A stretch of 64,000 nt of DNA from Toxorhynchites rutilus septentrionalis (taxonomy: Eukaryota > Arthropoda > Insecta > Diptera > Culicidae). Shown one piece after another: positions 53,502 through 64,000 of the stretch. The stretch lies in contig NC_073745.1 in NCBI RefSeq assembly GCF_029784135.1, forward strand, positions 76,627,569-76,691,568. The letters are read 5' to 3'. How positions within the stretch are numbered: position 1 is the stretch's first letter; each line of letters opens with the position of its first letter. The translations under genes and the position numbers were made by a program. The notes under the pieces were generated by a model. It made no database searches, was not told the origin of the DNA, and saw only the letters and a program-made list of their open reading frames with translations.

Positions 53502-54463
53502 GGGTAAATGATCTTGGTTTGTCCAATTTGGGGTGTTTTTACGCAACTAGTAAATGCAAATCGATTTTTCTTCATGAAAATCACACATAATCGATACGAG
53601 TTTGGGTTTGTTGAAAAGTCCCAAGTCTCTAATTGCTAATATTACCATAAGGTGTTGAAATTATTCAAATTTTTATGTTTTTATGTTTCCTTAAAGAAGA
53701 ATTATGATCATGGTTTGACCACCTCTGATCATGGTTTACCCAAAAAAATGATCATGGTTTGTCCGGTTTTAGAAATCTCCATTTTTGAATGAAAACATTC
53801 GAATTCACAATTAGATGTTGCATTTATCATTGCTTGAGTTTACTGTCATCATATTGATTCATTCATAATTTAGGCTTTCTTCAGAATATTGCCTTTTCTT
53901 GGGCATTTTAGAAGTGTTCACCTCAACACAATCAACACAGAAAAACCATACTTCTGCTATGCGCGAAGCACACCATAAACAAACATAAACAAACTGCAGC
54001 GCGCCAAGCGGTTGCCATAGAAATCATGTGGACAAAATAACATTATTGAATTGGACAACTCATGATCAGAATTGAGTTCATCAAAATTCGTTAATTTAAT
54101 GGTTTAGCTATGTAAATCCGATACAAATGGTGAGCAATCATGATGTTTACAATATTTATAAGTGTTGTAATCCAGAAAAGGTCTGAATACGTGCCAAATA
54201 ATCATCTGGTGATCAATTAAAAGTTAGCTCGAATGAGGGGCGCATTGACACAAATAGAAGGTGTATTTTACAATCCTTTAAAACATGTGATTTCGTAAAA
54301 ATATACTATCAAACTACTATAAATCATGTAAAAGGCAATTTCATTTATATGTTTCGAAACATTCGAAGGCCTTATTTGACACAGAAGCGCTGAATTAGAG
54401 CATTCAAAAAAGTGGGCAAACCATGATCATATTTTCGACTGGACAAACCAAGATCATTTACCC
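53502..54463 (+). mobile_element. GATCATGGTTTG MITE family, copy 2 (complete ends)
   Basis: The ends GGGTAAATGATCTTGGTTTG and the exact inverse lie inside TA (53500-53501 and 54464-54465). Internal GATCATGGTTTG-type motifs recur three times within 65 bp at 53700-53765. It is 962 bp with no ORF. TA duplication fits a Tc1/mariner-type MITE. Confidence 0.88.
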
Positions 54464-54465
54464 TA

Positions 54466-57404
54466 CATTTCCTGAAAATAAAACTGTTCATATATTTTCT
54501 TTTATTGTTTTTAATAGAATAAAGCGATGAGCCTAATAGCGCTGTCTCTTAACGAACGACAAAACATGTTTGATCATGTGATAAAAAGTTTTCAGTAGAA
54601 TTTCGTTGTTTTTTTTCAATCATGGAATGAAACCACGAATCTTTGAGTCTCAGTCAATATCCAGCCTGCAGAGCAAAACATTACTCCCATTTGCTCACAT
54701 TACCAATTCACCTCGCACCAGGAGCCAGTCATTACTGCCCATTTTTATAGCGCTCTTATCTAGCGCAATTTCTGCAGCGGCTAGCGTTTCCTTTTCCGGA
54801 ACACACATTTTATAACTTTCGGTGCCGTACCGATGATTGTCGCCAGCGCATATTATTACCTCAATCGTTCGGTTGTTCTACGATCCCCACGCCCCCGTCC
54901 ACTGGTTCTACACTTCCGGGTATAGCGGCGAAGACCCAAAGTTCGACCCAAATGGGTTAACGCAAACAAAGAATCGGTTATAATCGCACAACGGAATCTA
55001 TCGAGGTTCTGTTGTCTTTTTTTTTCGCAATTTGCGTCTTCCTCCCACACCGCGCGGTGACAGAATTGAAAGCCCTCGCAGCATAGGATTTGATTGAATG
55101 AATAGACAATTACCGCGATCCAACTACGGAAGGAAGTTGGGTTTGCTCGCACTGCACGTGCGAAGGTACTGTTATATGGAAATATTGCCACAAGTACAAG
55201 TAACAGCAACCGGTGATTGATGTTTAACCTGACCGGGTTAATCGATGTTCGATTGGCTGAATTGTGTTTTGTTTCGTGGGCATTGTTCTTTTTTTTCTTG
55301 ACGAAGGAAATAGAATTGCGGGTGCGGAAATCGAATCGGAACGAAGCTTCCTTCGACAGAGGGTAACGGAACCTGGACTCAAATCGAACGAATCGATAAA
55401 CATTGATGAATGTTGTATTTTAAGATTTTTGATTGAACATCCCATCAGCATTACTGCTCCCGATAGTCGTTCGAAACTCTCACAAGTGGACCAGCCGTCT
55501 GACAACTATTGCCTGCTGATTCCGAATTCATCGATCGTATCGACCCAGCGTTCCAATTTAAGGCAAACTCTCCCACGGTGCCTCCTGCACGTCTGCATCG
55601 GATGGATCGTTCATTGAAACTTTTCCTTTGGGTGGAGATGGCTGAGGTGAGAGCAGGAGCGGCAGATACAAACGCATCACGAAGAAAGTTTCATCCCAAA
55701 CAGAGCGAGTGTGTGCATTGAATAGAGAAAATACCGCAAATAGCTGCAAAGTCCGACTGCGGGTCTCCGATGATGGACCCATTGGAAGAAAAGCGAATGA
55801 AAAATGCGTCTGCCGGTACAAGAAAACTGTTCATGCTGTAGACGAGGAGAACTCTTGTCTAGCTGCGCAACGCAGGTTTCCCCCTGGGGGAGTGAGGAAC
55901 TGCAACAGATACTGCTGCTGCTGCTCCCCTCCCTACATCGCCGGGGGATGTCTTTGCGTGTCCGGCAGACGTGAAGATGTGGCCGAAGATGAATTACCGT
56001 TACCACATATCAATGCAACAGCGGTCGGAAAGGTAGCAGCCGAAGAATCATCACCAAGCGGATCTCGCACCGATCTTCGCTGCTAGGATGAATTTCACTG
56101 CGTTGGCCTTTGGGTGGGGAGGGAAGATTTTTCTCACACATCCAGTGGAATAAGCGCATAAAATTAGTGCGGGAAGTATGAAAAACGCACAAACTTGCGG
56201 GTTGTGATTTACCGCACTACCAAGAGTTGCCCCATGCGCGGCGCGAATGTCCGTCAGATAAATGGTTTCGATTTGTTCAGCTAGAAGAAGCTTTCCTCCG
56301 ATGATTTATGCTCGCGGTTTGGTTTTGATCGGACGCGAAAACTGAGCTAGAAGATTGATACTCTTGTTGAACGAAGTAGACAATTGTTGACGATGGAATA
56401 GTTTGCAGAAAATAGTTGCTTTAGTTGTTTGGTTAGAATATATATAATTTAACAACATCAATATATGTATCATGATTCATTTTTATTTTCGTGAGAATAA
56501 CACGAGATTTTTCATGATCACTCCATGCGCAGAATAGAAACTGAGGGTGCCACTTCAAAAACGAAAACGAAATAAAGTCTATATAACCTTACATAAAATT
56601 AATTTCGCTTTTATCGTGATGTGGCAATGATTGTTCCATGCAAAAGCAGAACAGGCACTAGTTTCTGTTCTTTACGTTACGTTACTTTACGTTAGATTTA
56701 CAACCAGATGGCGCAGCAAGTAAAATGATGATGTTTTGATTTTTTTGGTCGTTAATTTTTTTTAGAAAAATCAGAATTCATCTTTTAATTTCCCGGTTTA
56801 ACGTATTCTTTCTACGCTAAAATGATTAGACAATCGCTATTTTACAATGTGGTATGTATATTTTGAAGAATGGCTTAGTATAAGTGTTGTAACTTTATTT
56901 TTTTTTCAACTAGATAAACGATGAGTAGCATGTGTTGCGCTGAAAATACTGCAAATCCTTCTTGTATCGGCCCTTACATTATCTATTATATAATCCAACT
57001 TGATATGATATCGATTTCGTCACCATTATCCACAGTATTCATAACCTGTATGCATTGTCAAACTCAAAAATTTCGAAGATTATCAATGACTTTGATCCAA
57101 TCGCGTGTTGAAATCATCGTAAATATACAAAGCCCTAACTTTCTTACCATATACTGAAGACATTTAATGGTTGAAATGAATCTAAATAGAAATAAAATCA
57201 ATAATCACAACCGAATCTTGCTTTTCAGTGCGTAGAATAAACAAACACTTCACTTTTGTGGTTCTGAACTCTTATGTAGGTGTCGCATGAGCTGATTCAG
57301 CTTTGCGTAAATTCGTCAATTGGATTGCGTCACGGGAACACCAAGTCGAATGCGTAAATGCGAATATTCCTTCGATTGGACGCATTTACACGCAAACAAT
57401 TTTT
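54466..57404. other. No gene recognised; possible single-copy DNA
   Basis: The part 54800-56300 is higher in GC with overlapping open frames up to 125 codons on both strands, including one at 55709-56086. None has a recognisable domain. The phrase TTCCATGCAAAAGCAGAACA at about 56635 recurs at about 57928, the only internal repeat noticed. Confidence 0.4.
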
Positions 57405-57410
57405 CATTAC

Positions 57411-57690
57411 TGGGGGGTCTCCGTAGCCACATTGGTTGCGCGTTCGCTTAGTAAGCGATCGATCGTGAGTTCAAAACTCAGGGCCCTCATTGACCATCTT
57501 TGTGTTGTTACAGAATAACTACGTCCACGCAACAATCATCAGCGATGGAGATCGGTCCACGGTCGAAATAAGATCGATTCATCCATACAACTGCTCTGCT
57601 CTGCAAGAAACATCGGGCTGCTGTTCTATAAATAACTCAACAATAATCAATCAACAACTGTCTCCGTTGTCCGGTCTAACTGGATAATGA
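57411..57690 (+). mobile_element. tRNA-derived SINE (Feilai-like class possible)
   Basis: After GGGGTCTCCG, an A-box-like TAGCCACATTGG (57424-57435) and a B-box-like GAGTTCAAAACTC (57467-57479) lie about 43 bp apart, as in a tRNA-type RNA polymerase III promoter. A non-tRNA body rich in CAACAA motifs follows. The tRNA-like part is not a functional tRNA. Assignment to a named family is a guess. Confidence 0.6.
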
Positions 57691-58129
57691 AAGAACAGAT
57701 AGAAAACTCTTACGCCTAAATGGCTACTGTGTAAAAATGTGTACCATATGCAATGGTATAGAAGGGAATATTCTAACGCCTAAAATGGCAACTGTGTAAT
57801 GTGCTAATTTAGATATGATAAACATGTGACATGTACACGATTAAAAATTTGGCTCTGTTACAGCGAAAAATGCTAATGAGCCTAAAATAAACAAAAAGGA
57901 TAAAAAAATTTTTTTTTTTCATTACTGTTCCATGCAAAAGCAGAACAGAAACTGATGCGAGTAAAAGTACTCACGCCTTGCATGTGTCCGCTATGGTTTC
58001 CCAAACACTAATGCAAGCGAGCAAAAGAAGTCACAGCTTGCTTGTATTCGTTATGACGGTTTCTCCAGATGCCTAGATTTTGCGATCGTGTTTGGGAACA
58101 CATTGCGATCACCAATCATCATCAATGAG

Positions 58130-58387
58130 CAATGATGATTTCAATAGCTTGCTTTCAAAGCAATTTTTAAGCTATTGAAACGATTTTTAGGACCAATAAT
58201 TGACAATCATATAACTCGTTGCCATTTTATCTTTCGGATGAAGTGATTATTATACCACTCCATTCAGCCGGTAAAGAGGTATTAACGTGCAGAACCTTGC
58301 ACTCCAGCGTCACTCTCTCGTTTTCGAAACTTTGAACTTACACACCGGTACAGAAATGTACAGAAATGAAGGACGTAGTTCTACGTC
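58130..58387 (+). mobile_element. Family-2 histone-type repeat, right-end fragment
   Basis: Matches 25063-25316 with moderate divergence: TTTCAATAGC, CATTTTATCTTTCG, GAAGTG-TTAT, CTCGTTTTCGAAACTTTGA and the terminal GACGTAGTTCTACGTC followed by AAAA. It has neither an H3 unit nor a left end, so it is a truncated, older copy. Confidence 0.7.
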
Positions 58388-58416
58388 AAAACTTATTCGG
58401 ATTTACCAAGAACTTG

Positions 58417-58500
58417 TTAACACTTTGAACGTCCCGTCACCCAGATCTGGGTGACGGGTGTATTTCCTGGGAGGCCCCGTCACCCAGATGTGGGTGACAC
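58417..58500 (+). mobile_element. Possible piggyBac-like left end with palindrome
   Basis: TTAA (58417-58420) then CACTTTGAACGTCC and a 22-bp perfect palindrome (58435-58456, core CACCCAGATCTGGGTG). A near-identical second palindrome lies at 58478-58499. This layout parallels the other TTAA element at 5743. No matching right end was found; a histone repeat may have displaced it. Confidence 0.45.
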
Positions 58501-58794
58501 TTTTCTCGTTCAAATTGAATAGGATTTTTAAACAAAATTTAATGGAATGGGCACTTAAATGTAAATATGGGTTATGTAGAATAATCAAAAAATCAAAAAC
58601 ATAATAATATAGTTTTTATACTATTCTTTCAAACGGTTTTATTTACCATTACCTACTGTAAATATGTTTGTATGTTTATCTGCAGGGTTGTCCCACATAA
58701 CCTGAAATTTAACCTCCTTCCTGTTGACCGATTGATCTGAAATTTGAGGCACGCCTTTATCTCTGCTGTCGTTATAAAACTGCATATTCTATAA

Positions 58795-59010
58795 TCTCGA
58801 AAATGGCGGCCGCAACAAAATGACGGACTACATATTTCAGCAAAACCCCATCAATATGGGTATCAAATGAAAGGGCTTGACTAGTAGAACTCACTTATTT
58901 ATGAAAAATGTAAATCCAAAACGACCGCCATCACAAAATGGGACATTTTTTTCATTTTATCAATATGGCTATCAAACGAAATGGCTTGAATAGTAGAACA
59001 TACTTATTTG
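58795..59010 (-). repeat. Reverse-orientation units of the 45219-46190 tandem repeat
   Basis: CAAAACCCCATCAATATGGG, TATCAAATGAAAGGGCTTGA and CTAGTAGAA are the reverse complement of the 120-bp unit. About one and a half units are present. Confidence 0.7.
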
Positions 59011-59039
59011 TGAAAAATCACATTTTAAAATGTACTGTT

Positions 59040-59240
59040 GAAAAATCAATTTCTTTATGTCGTCTATAGTGAGTTCTTCTAACATGTCGTCCAGGTCCCC
59101 ACTTGCGTATAGTTCCTCAATATCCAAATCGGAACTCGATGAGATAATACTCGAAACTTTTCTTCTAACGCTTCGCACTATTTCGTCGTTACTAATATCC
59201 TCGCTTTCAAATTTACTATTACGCCGTCCGGTGAACATTT
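59040..59240 (-). pseudogene. Short acidic ORF, perhaps a piggyBac N-terminus
   Basis: From an ATG at about 59238 the minus strand encodes MFTGRRNSKFESEDISNDEI, then VRSVRRKVSSII, SSSSDLDIEELYASGDLDDM and LEELTIDD. Acidic and serine-rich low-complexity starts are frequent in piggyBac transposases, and a TTAA palindrome end lies nearby at 58417. No catalytic part is present. It could equally be an unrelated small ORF. Confidence 0.35.
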
Positions 59241-59529
59241 TAAGAATGAAAAAACACGTGTGTCCAAAAAAACATAACAAACATATTGTTTTTTGGAATA
59301 AACAGGGGCTTCTCCGCGTTGCGCAATTATTATTCTCTTTCTCAGAAAAAAAGACGGGTGGGTAATGTCGGGGACATAACCGGAGTGACGTAGGACTATA
59401 CAAAGGGGACAGCTTTTGTTAAATATATATTTTAAATATATTGTTTTACTTTCTTCTCCTACGTGAATACCTACCTATCTACCTGAAAAATGGATTAGTT
59501 TACTGTTTACTCTTTATGAATATGTTGAT

Positions 59530-59545
59530 GGTTCTGAAAAGAGCC
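59530..59545 (-). promoter_or_regulatory. Histone stem-loop, unit B, copy 5 (one mismatch)
   Basis: The minus strand reads GGCTCTTTTCAGAACC, differing from the perfect form in copies 1, 2 and 4 by one stem base. Confidence 0.8.
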
Positions 59546-59739
59546 TTTGGTGTTGTGTTTTTGTTATCACTCGATATTCCCATCTTGTTCGGTTAAACCT
59601 TCCTGTTTAGCTATTGCGTTTGCCACTCGCCACAGCTTTCACAGTTGGAAAATTTCTTCCCATCCAGCTTGTGACATGTTGTTCAGTAAATTACATTTAA
59701 GGCGACGTGCCGGAGAAATACTTTGCCACTCACTGAAAC

Positions 59740-60000
59740 TAATTGTTGCCTTGATGAGCGCCGAACCGAAGCTGCTCTGTTCTTGATGCGGGTTTTCTGA
59801 TTGTCGTGAGCAGTTTTGCAAGCCAACTCGAGCACTCCGACGGCCAAAACTCTATAATCGCTGTTAGGTATACTGGTGCTCCGGCACCAATCCGTTCGGC
59901 CTAGTTACCCTTGCGGAGCAATCAGTGAATGCGACCAACAGGGAACTGGAGACCTGCACGGTTCGATTGAGACTTTGCCTTTCCCTCAACTTGTCCTCCA
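59740..60000 (-). pseudogene. H2A: Histone H2A pseudogene (unit B, copy 5)
   Basis: The minus strand carries [20 protein letters not shown] and VGRIH, then [21 protein letters not shown], and [20 protein letters not shown] in decayed form. Stops fall at the same places as in copy 4. A TATA box lies at about 60074 and an opposite-strand stem-loop at 60240-60255. Confidence 0.85.
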
Positions 60001-60819
60001 CGATGCCGATGCCGTACAACCACACGCATTTACGGTTTGAAAGAAAATAAGATATTTTTTGGGGTCCGCGTGTTTTATACTCTAGCGGTACACACTCACA
60101 GGATAGAGACAAATCGGCAGACTCTGCCAGAGGGGCGAGTCCAACGAGACGAACGAATGAGCGTTAAAAGGGAGCGATGGCAAAAAAATACATTCATTAC
60201 GATTTGTTCGCTCGTTGGATTCACATGCAGGCTAAAAAGGGTCCTTTTCAGGATCACAAAATTATCTTCAATCTAAAGAGTTTATTGTTCTGTTATCACT
60301 CGATATCCCCATCTTGTTCGGCTAAACCTTCCTGCTTAGCGATTGCGTTTGCCACTCGCCACAGCTTTCACAGTTGGAAAATTTCTTCCCATCCAGCTTG
60401 TGACATGTTGTACAGTAAATTACATTCAATGGCACGTCGCATTACCACCACTCAGTATCGGATTGGAGGTAATTTTAACCTGTAATTGAACATTTGGTAC
60501 AGTGTCGACTTTCAATGTGGGGTCATAATTTGGACCCCGAACTCTATGTTTACAAAAATGTCCAACTAAATATGTCGCATTACAGGTCCGTCCAATTAGC
60601 TAAATGTCGAGATAAGTGTAAATTACTGTACTTTCAATCTAGAAGCAATTTGAGAATTGGTGAAAATCAATAAGCTCAGAACAACTGCCAAATTCACATA
60701 CTCATCATATCCTGGCAAACAAATTATGAAAAAATCAATTTGTGTTTTATTATTATTTTGGATATTGTTTTAGAAAGCATTGAACTGTATTTCCTAAACT
60801 CTTTTTTGGAAGGTTTAGT

Positions 60820-60835
60820 GGCCCTGAAAAGCGCC
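60820..60835 (-). promoter_or_regulatory. Histone stem-loop, unit A, copy 5
   Basis: The minus strand reads GGCGCTTTTCAGGGCC, one mismatch in the stem, as at 26683-26698. Confidence 0.75.
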
Positions 60836-61059
60836 TTGTTTTATGGAATGGTTCCAATTTAGAAAACTTAGTACTCATGGTTTTGAAAAAAACCATTTCG
60901 AACGCCCTCGATGCCGCCTTGTTCTGGATTTGCCACCAAAGCAGTTTGTATAAAGAACGAACTTTTTTCTTCTGCTACCTGATGCCGTTTTGCGATTGCG
61001 TTTGCCACTCGCCACTCGCTGCAACTGCCTGTTGTCTTGCTGTCCACTGAACAGAATGT

Positions 61060-61278
61060 GTTCTGTTCCGAATGCGGGGTTTCATATCGTCGCGAGCAGC
61101 TTTGCCAGCTAACTCGATCACTTCGGCGGCCGAAACTATATAACGCCGGCTAGGTGGACTGGTGCACTGATACTAACGCGCTCGGCCTAGCTACCCTTGC
61201 GGGGAACTCCAGATCAACACGGTTCGAGCGGGATTTTACCTTTCCCTTCACTTTTCCTCCTTTACCATGTCCAGACAT
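61060..61278 (-). pseudogene. H2A: Histone H2A pseudogene (unit A, copy 5)
   Basis: ATG at 61278 on the minus strand opens MSGHGKGGKVKGKVKSRSNR, then VDLEFPARV, with the unit A internal deletion and out-of-frame GAGAPVYL and EVIELAGKAARD remains. The promoter region is separated from it by the 203-bp insertion. Confidence 0.83.
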
Positions 61279-61357
61279 GGCTTCTTGGGTTGGTTTGTTG
61301 ATGTGTTGTGATGCGAACCGATGTGGTGTACGGTTTGAATGAGAATGATCGTTACGG

Positions 61358-61560
61358 AAGGAAGGAAGGTATTGTATTATAGAGACTTTAAACTTTTGCA
61401 GTTCATTCGTCTCTAGCCTTGAGAAAGGCCCTTTGAAAACTCTACTCTACTTTACTCCAGCGCTACCACCTCCGCCCTCTTGCCTTGAGAAAGGCACTCG
61501 ATCCCTCGCCGTCCAGCTCGTCCAGCAACGATGTTGTCCAGTCGGTGTCCACACAAAGAA
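61358..61560 (+). mobile_element. About 203-bp insertion with 12-bp duplication (sister of 28755-28968)
   Basis: TGATCGTTACGG flanks it at 61346-61357 and 61561-61572. Content matches 28755-28968 in reverse complement, including two GCCTTGAGAAAGGC hairpins. Confidence 0.75.
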
Positions 61561-62089
61561 TGATCGTTACGGCAGCGGAGCGAGGATTTTTAAGCTGATT
61601 GGCTGGCTCGAGAATTACGCATGTGTGAGACTGCGACCAATGTTTCGTTCATTTTTTTCTTTTTCCTTTCCAATCGTGCTTCATTCTGTTTCGCTGCTGC
61701 TCTGGTTGCCCGTTTTGGTCGGTACGATTTGAGGAGCACAAAATGGACCAATCAAAAATGGGCACATAGTGCATTTTGACAATGCTTGATATTTCACAAT
61801 TTTTCAATTATTTATCTCAAGAAAAATGAAATGTTATTCGTTATGATAGATGCGTAGATATATTTACTATCAATTGATGCAAAAACCTTCGCGATCTATT
61901 GAGAAATGCTCGAGTTATAAGCGTTCCAAATCTTGCATTTTTTCCTGCTTGTTCAGTGCCTAGATTTCCATTTTACCCCCTATATCGTCCGGTTAGACGT
62001 AGTCCAACGTCAAAAAAACTTGCAACTTGCTTCTTCTTTTAGATTTTTAACTACCAAGCGCAAAGAACGATGAAAACGAATTAAGGCCG

Positions 62090-62505
62090 TTTTATATTAT
62101 CCAGCACGTAGTGTAAACGGCACGTACCGACACCGGCAGACATATACATGATGTATTCATATCATCAGGCATAGCAACTTCTCTGTACGGACCGGCAGCG
62201 CAGACGGAGCGGAGAAATGCTACTGGTGATTGAACCGATGTCGTACCGAAGAGCGACGAACGCACCCATACCACGAACTTCGATGTTTGATTTGTATGTA
62301 TGGTGCTACTCGCCCGTGTAGTTCGTGCCCGGCACCGGCAAAATATTCTTTTCGAGAATTCCTTCATGCATTTGTCTGAAACGTGCTGTGTATGTCCGGA
62401 GCCGTTCCGCTATATATACGCAAACACATTTGAAACACACGCAATAATATTTGTCTTGCATGAAACGTGCCGTGCCGGTTACGCTACGTGCCTGATAATA
62501 TAATA
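62090..62505. mobile_element. Foldback MITE with about 30-bp inverted ends
   Basis: TATATTATCCAGCACGTAG followed by GTAAACGGCACGT (left, about 62091-62124) is inverted at 62466-62505 (ACGTGCC, GGTTACGCTACGTGCC, TAATATAA). Several further CGTGCCG-type motifs occur inside. There is no ORF of note. Target duplication is unclear. Confidence 0.6.
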
Positions 62506-63148
62506 TTACCTCTACGTGAAAAATCGGAGTTGCCAAATGTGATATATTTAGTTTATGACGATTATTTTCCCACAAATGTGACACATGTTCTCAGTATGAC
62601 ATATTCACAGAATCTTCGCAATCGATTGAACAGAATAGTCCATATTCTCCAATAAAATTGTAATTATTCATCGCGATCCAATATAGTACATAAAGTAAGT
62701 ACGTTCGGTTAAATTTCATTTTTATTATCATTTCCAACACTGTATAATTGACTGAGAACTTATTTTTATAAGTTTTCTAATCAGCAGTCGTTTGATTTCA
62801 TTCGGATTCAACAGAAAAGTAGTCCTGAATCGAACCCGAATTCATTATTATCGTTGCACGCTTATTTCTCTAGTGCACCGACAGTTGAATTTGGGCCCCG
62901 CAAGCAACTGGACCGAATCGCTAAGGGCGACGAAGGTGTTAAATGAGAAGTTGAGAAGAACTTCAATTATGTCTTTGGAAACTCATGTTTCCCAAAACTT
63001 TGATGCAGTTTCTTGCAATTCAATATACTGGTTTTTCTATCTATTTGGCCAAATATTTCACAAAAAATGTGTTTTTCATTGCTTTTTACTGAAATTAAAC
63101 AGACCGTAAAGTACAACATTTTTTTCCATGCGGGTAATACGGACATTA

Positions 63149-63843
63149 GGGTGGCAGCGAAAATGGTCATGTTAAATTTCAAAAACCGACCATGACCATG
63201 CTCAATCGCACATGATTTAGGGGTGCCTCAAAGCACTCAAAGTTTTGATTTTTTCATCTTCGAAAATCTTCCAAGGGGGGAGTAAAGGAAATTTAGAAAA
63301 TCGAAATTATTTATTCGATGCCAAATGACTTAAAAATGCATAAAATGCACGGAAATGGCCGAAAAACTACTTTTTCAGACTTAGCATAAGTGGCCACAAA
63401 ATCAAAACTTTGAGTGCTTTAAGGCACCCCGAAATCATGTCCGATTGAGCTGAAATTTTGCACAGGTGATTTTTTTGTACATGGTCGGTTCTTTAAATTC
63501 GATAATTTTTTTTGCCATACCTTCATTGCCTCTCAGTCCCAAAAGGTCGATTTTCGGCCAAAACTTTTTTTTTCGGTATGACACCAGATCTCGATGTTTC
63601 ATGTATTTTTAAGTCATTTGGCATCGAAAAAAAAAATCGATTTTCCAAATTTCCTTTACTCCCCTTTTGAGTGATTTTCGAGGATCAAAAAATCAAAACT
63701 TTGAGCGCTTTGAGGCACCCCTAAATCATGTCCGATCGAGCTGAAACTTTGCACAGATCATTTTTTGGACCAAAAAACAAAATGTACATGATCGGTTTTT
63801 GAAATTCGATGATGAAATTTTTCCCATACATCCATTGCCACCC
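63149..63843. mobile_element. Foldback MITE with TA duplication and internal repeats
   Basis: GGGTGGCA (63149) and TGCCACCC (to 63843) lie inside TA (63147-63148, 63844-63845). The interior has repeated blocks such as AAAATCAAAACTTTGAG, TGAGGCACCCC, AATCATGTCCGAT and GCTGAAA in both orientations, so the single strand would fold extensively. It interrupts a repeat that reads GGGTAATACGGACA on both sides. Confidence 0.75.
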
Positions 63844-63845
63844 TA

Positions 63846-64000
63846 ATAGACATATAGTGGGGGTAATACGGACAGGTTTGTAATATATGAAGCGTAGAGG
63901 TTTATCGTTCACGAGAGGAATAATATTATTCAACCAAGGTCTGAAATCATCACGAATCTTCGTTAAATGATGAAAAAATCGAATTAATCCATCTAGAAGT
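63846..64000. repeat. Dispersed repeat related to 36790-36925
   Basis: GGGGGTAATACGGACAGG, AAGCGTAGAGG and GAGAGGAATAATATTATTC correspond in reverse complement to the segment around 36840-36925. Confidence 0.5.

Larger units (their letters stand above)
59353..62011 (-). mobile_element. Family-1 histone-bearing repeat, copy 5 (complete, 2.66 kb)
   Basis: Starts GACGGGTGGGTAATGTC (59353) after AAAAAAA and ends GACGTAGTCCAACGTC (61996-62011) before AAAA. The hairpin end has one mismatch. Unit B and unit A with promoters and stem-loops are present on the minus strand. The insertion at 61358-61560 carries the same 12-bp duplication as in copy 3. It is the longest copy. Confidence 0.9.

Noticed and set aside
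55709..56086. 125-codon cysteine-rich frame
   Set aside because: No conserved domain or repeat of cysteine spacing recognised, and overlapping frames exist on both strands. Treated as unassigned DNA.
57411..57490. Functional tRNA gene
   Set aside because: The stem and loop arrangement of a cloverleaf is not complete and the B box is degenerate; a tRNA-derived SINE explains it better.

Overview
The window looks like transposon-dense, AT-rich insect DNA, most likely from a mosquito and probably an aedine one. The indicators are multiple DD37E (ITmD37E-type) Tc1/mariner copies, several non-LTR retrotransposon clades, piggyBac-like and pogo-like short elements, and a tRNA-derived SINE, all nested in one another. 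The species is inferred from this element content, not read directly. I recognised no intact single-copy host gene. Nearly every recognisable coding stretch is a transposon relic or a histone pseudogene carried inside a repeat.

Layout. 1.3-4.4 kb: CR1/Jockey-like non-LTR element (minus) ending in a TTTA microsatellite. 5.7-8.6 kb: TTAA-flanked piggyBac-like element with a histone-H2A-bearing repeat nested inside it. 8.6-10.7 kb: two decayed non-LTR fragments, the second with an RNase H domain. 10.7-12.0 kb: DD37E mariner. 12.0-13.6 kb: Ty3/gypsy relic. 13.7-15.5 kb: histone-repeat family 2. 16.0-17.6 kb: non-LTR ORF1 plus endonuclease, interrupted by a 198-bp MITE. 20.2-20.65 kb: about 75 perfect TAGTAA hexamers. 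21.5-22.6 kb: DD41D-type mariner relic. 23.05-25.3 kb: second family-2 repeat, carrying a histone H3 pseudogene. 25.7-27.4 kb and 28.3-32.55 kb: two more H2A repeats, the second broken open by a chimeric mariner, a non-LTR fragment and a DD37E mariner. 34.2-36.0 kb: R4/NeSL-like retrotransposon with a restriction-like endonuclease. 40.3-43.5 kb: non-LTR reverse transcriptase split by a DD37E mariner. 44.4-46.3 kb: pogo-like element with tandem 120-bp units. 47.5-48.4 and 53.5-54.5 kb: an inverted pair of one MITE family. 48.5-50.9 and 59.35-62.0 kb: the two most complete H2A repeats. 51.5-52.8 kb: fourth DD37E mariner. 57.4 kb: SINE. 62.1-63.8 kb: foldback MITEs.

The most interesting content is a pair of related repeat families that carry replication-dependent histone gene units. 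Family 1 has five copies with two H2A-derived units. Family 2 has two long copies and one fragment, with an H3-derived unit. Both families share terminal signals: an inward-facing TGACGTAGGACTA at both ends, a 16-nt hairpin at one end, and insertion in A/T runs. Inside, they keep core-promoter-like sequence, decayed histone coding sequence and the 3' histone mRNA stem-loop. The coding parts are ruined by stops and deletions, while several stem-loops remain perfect. I know of no named element that matches this. The rolling-circle (Helentron-like) origin proposed here is a hypothesis.
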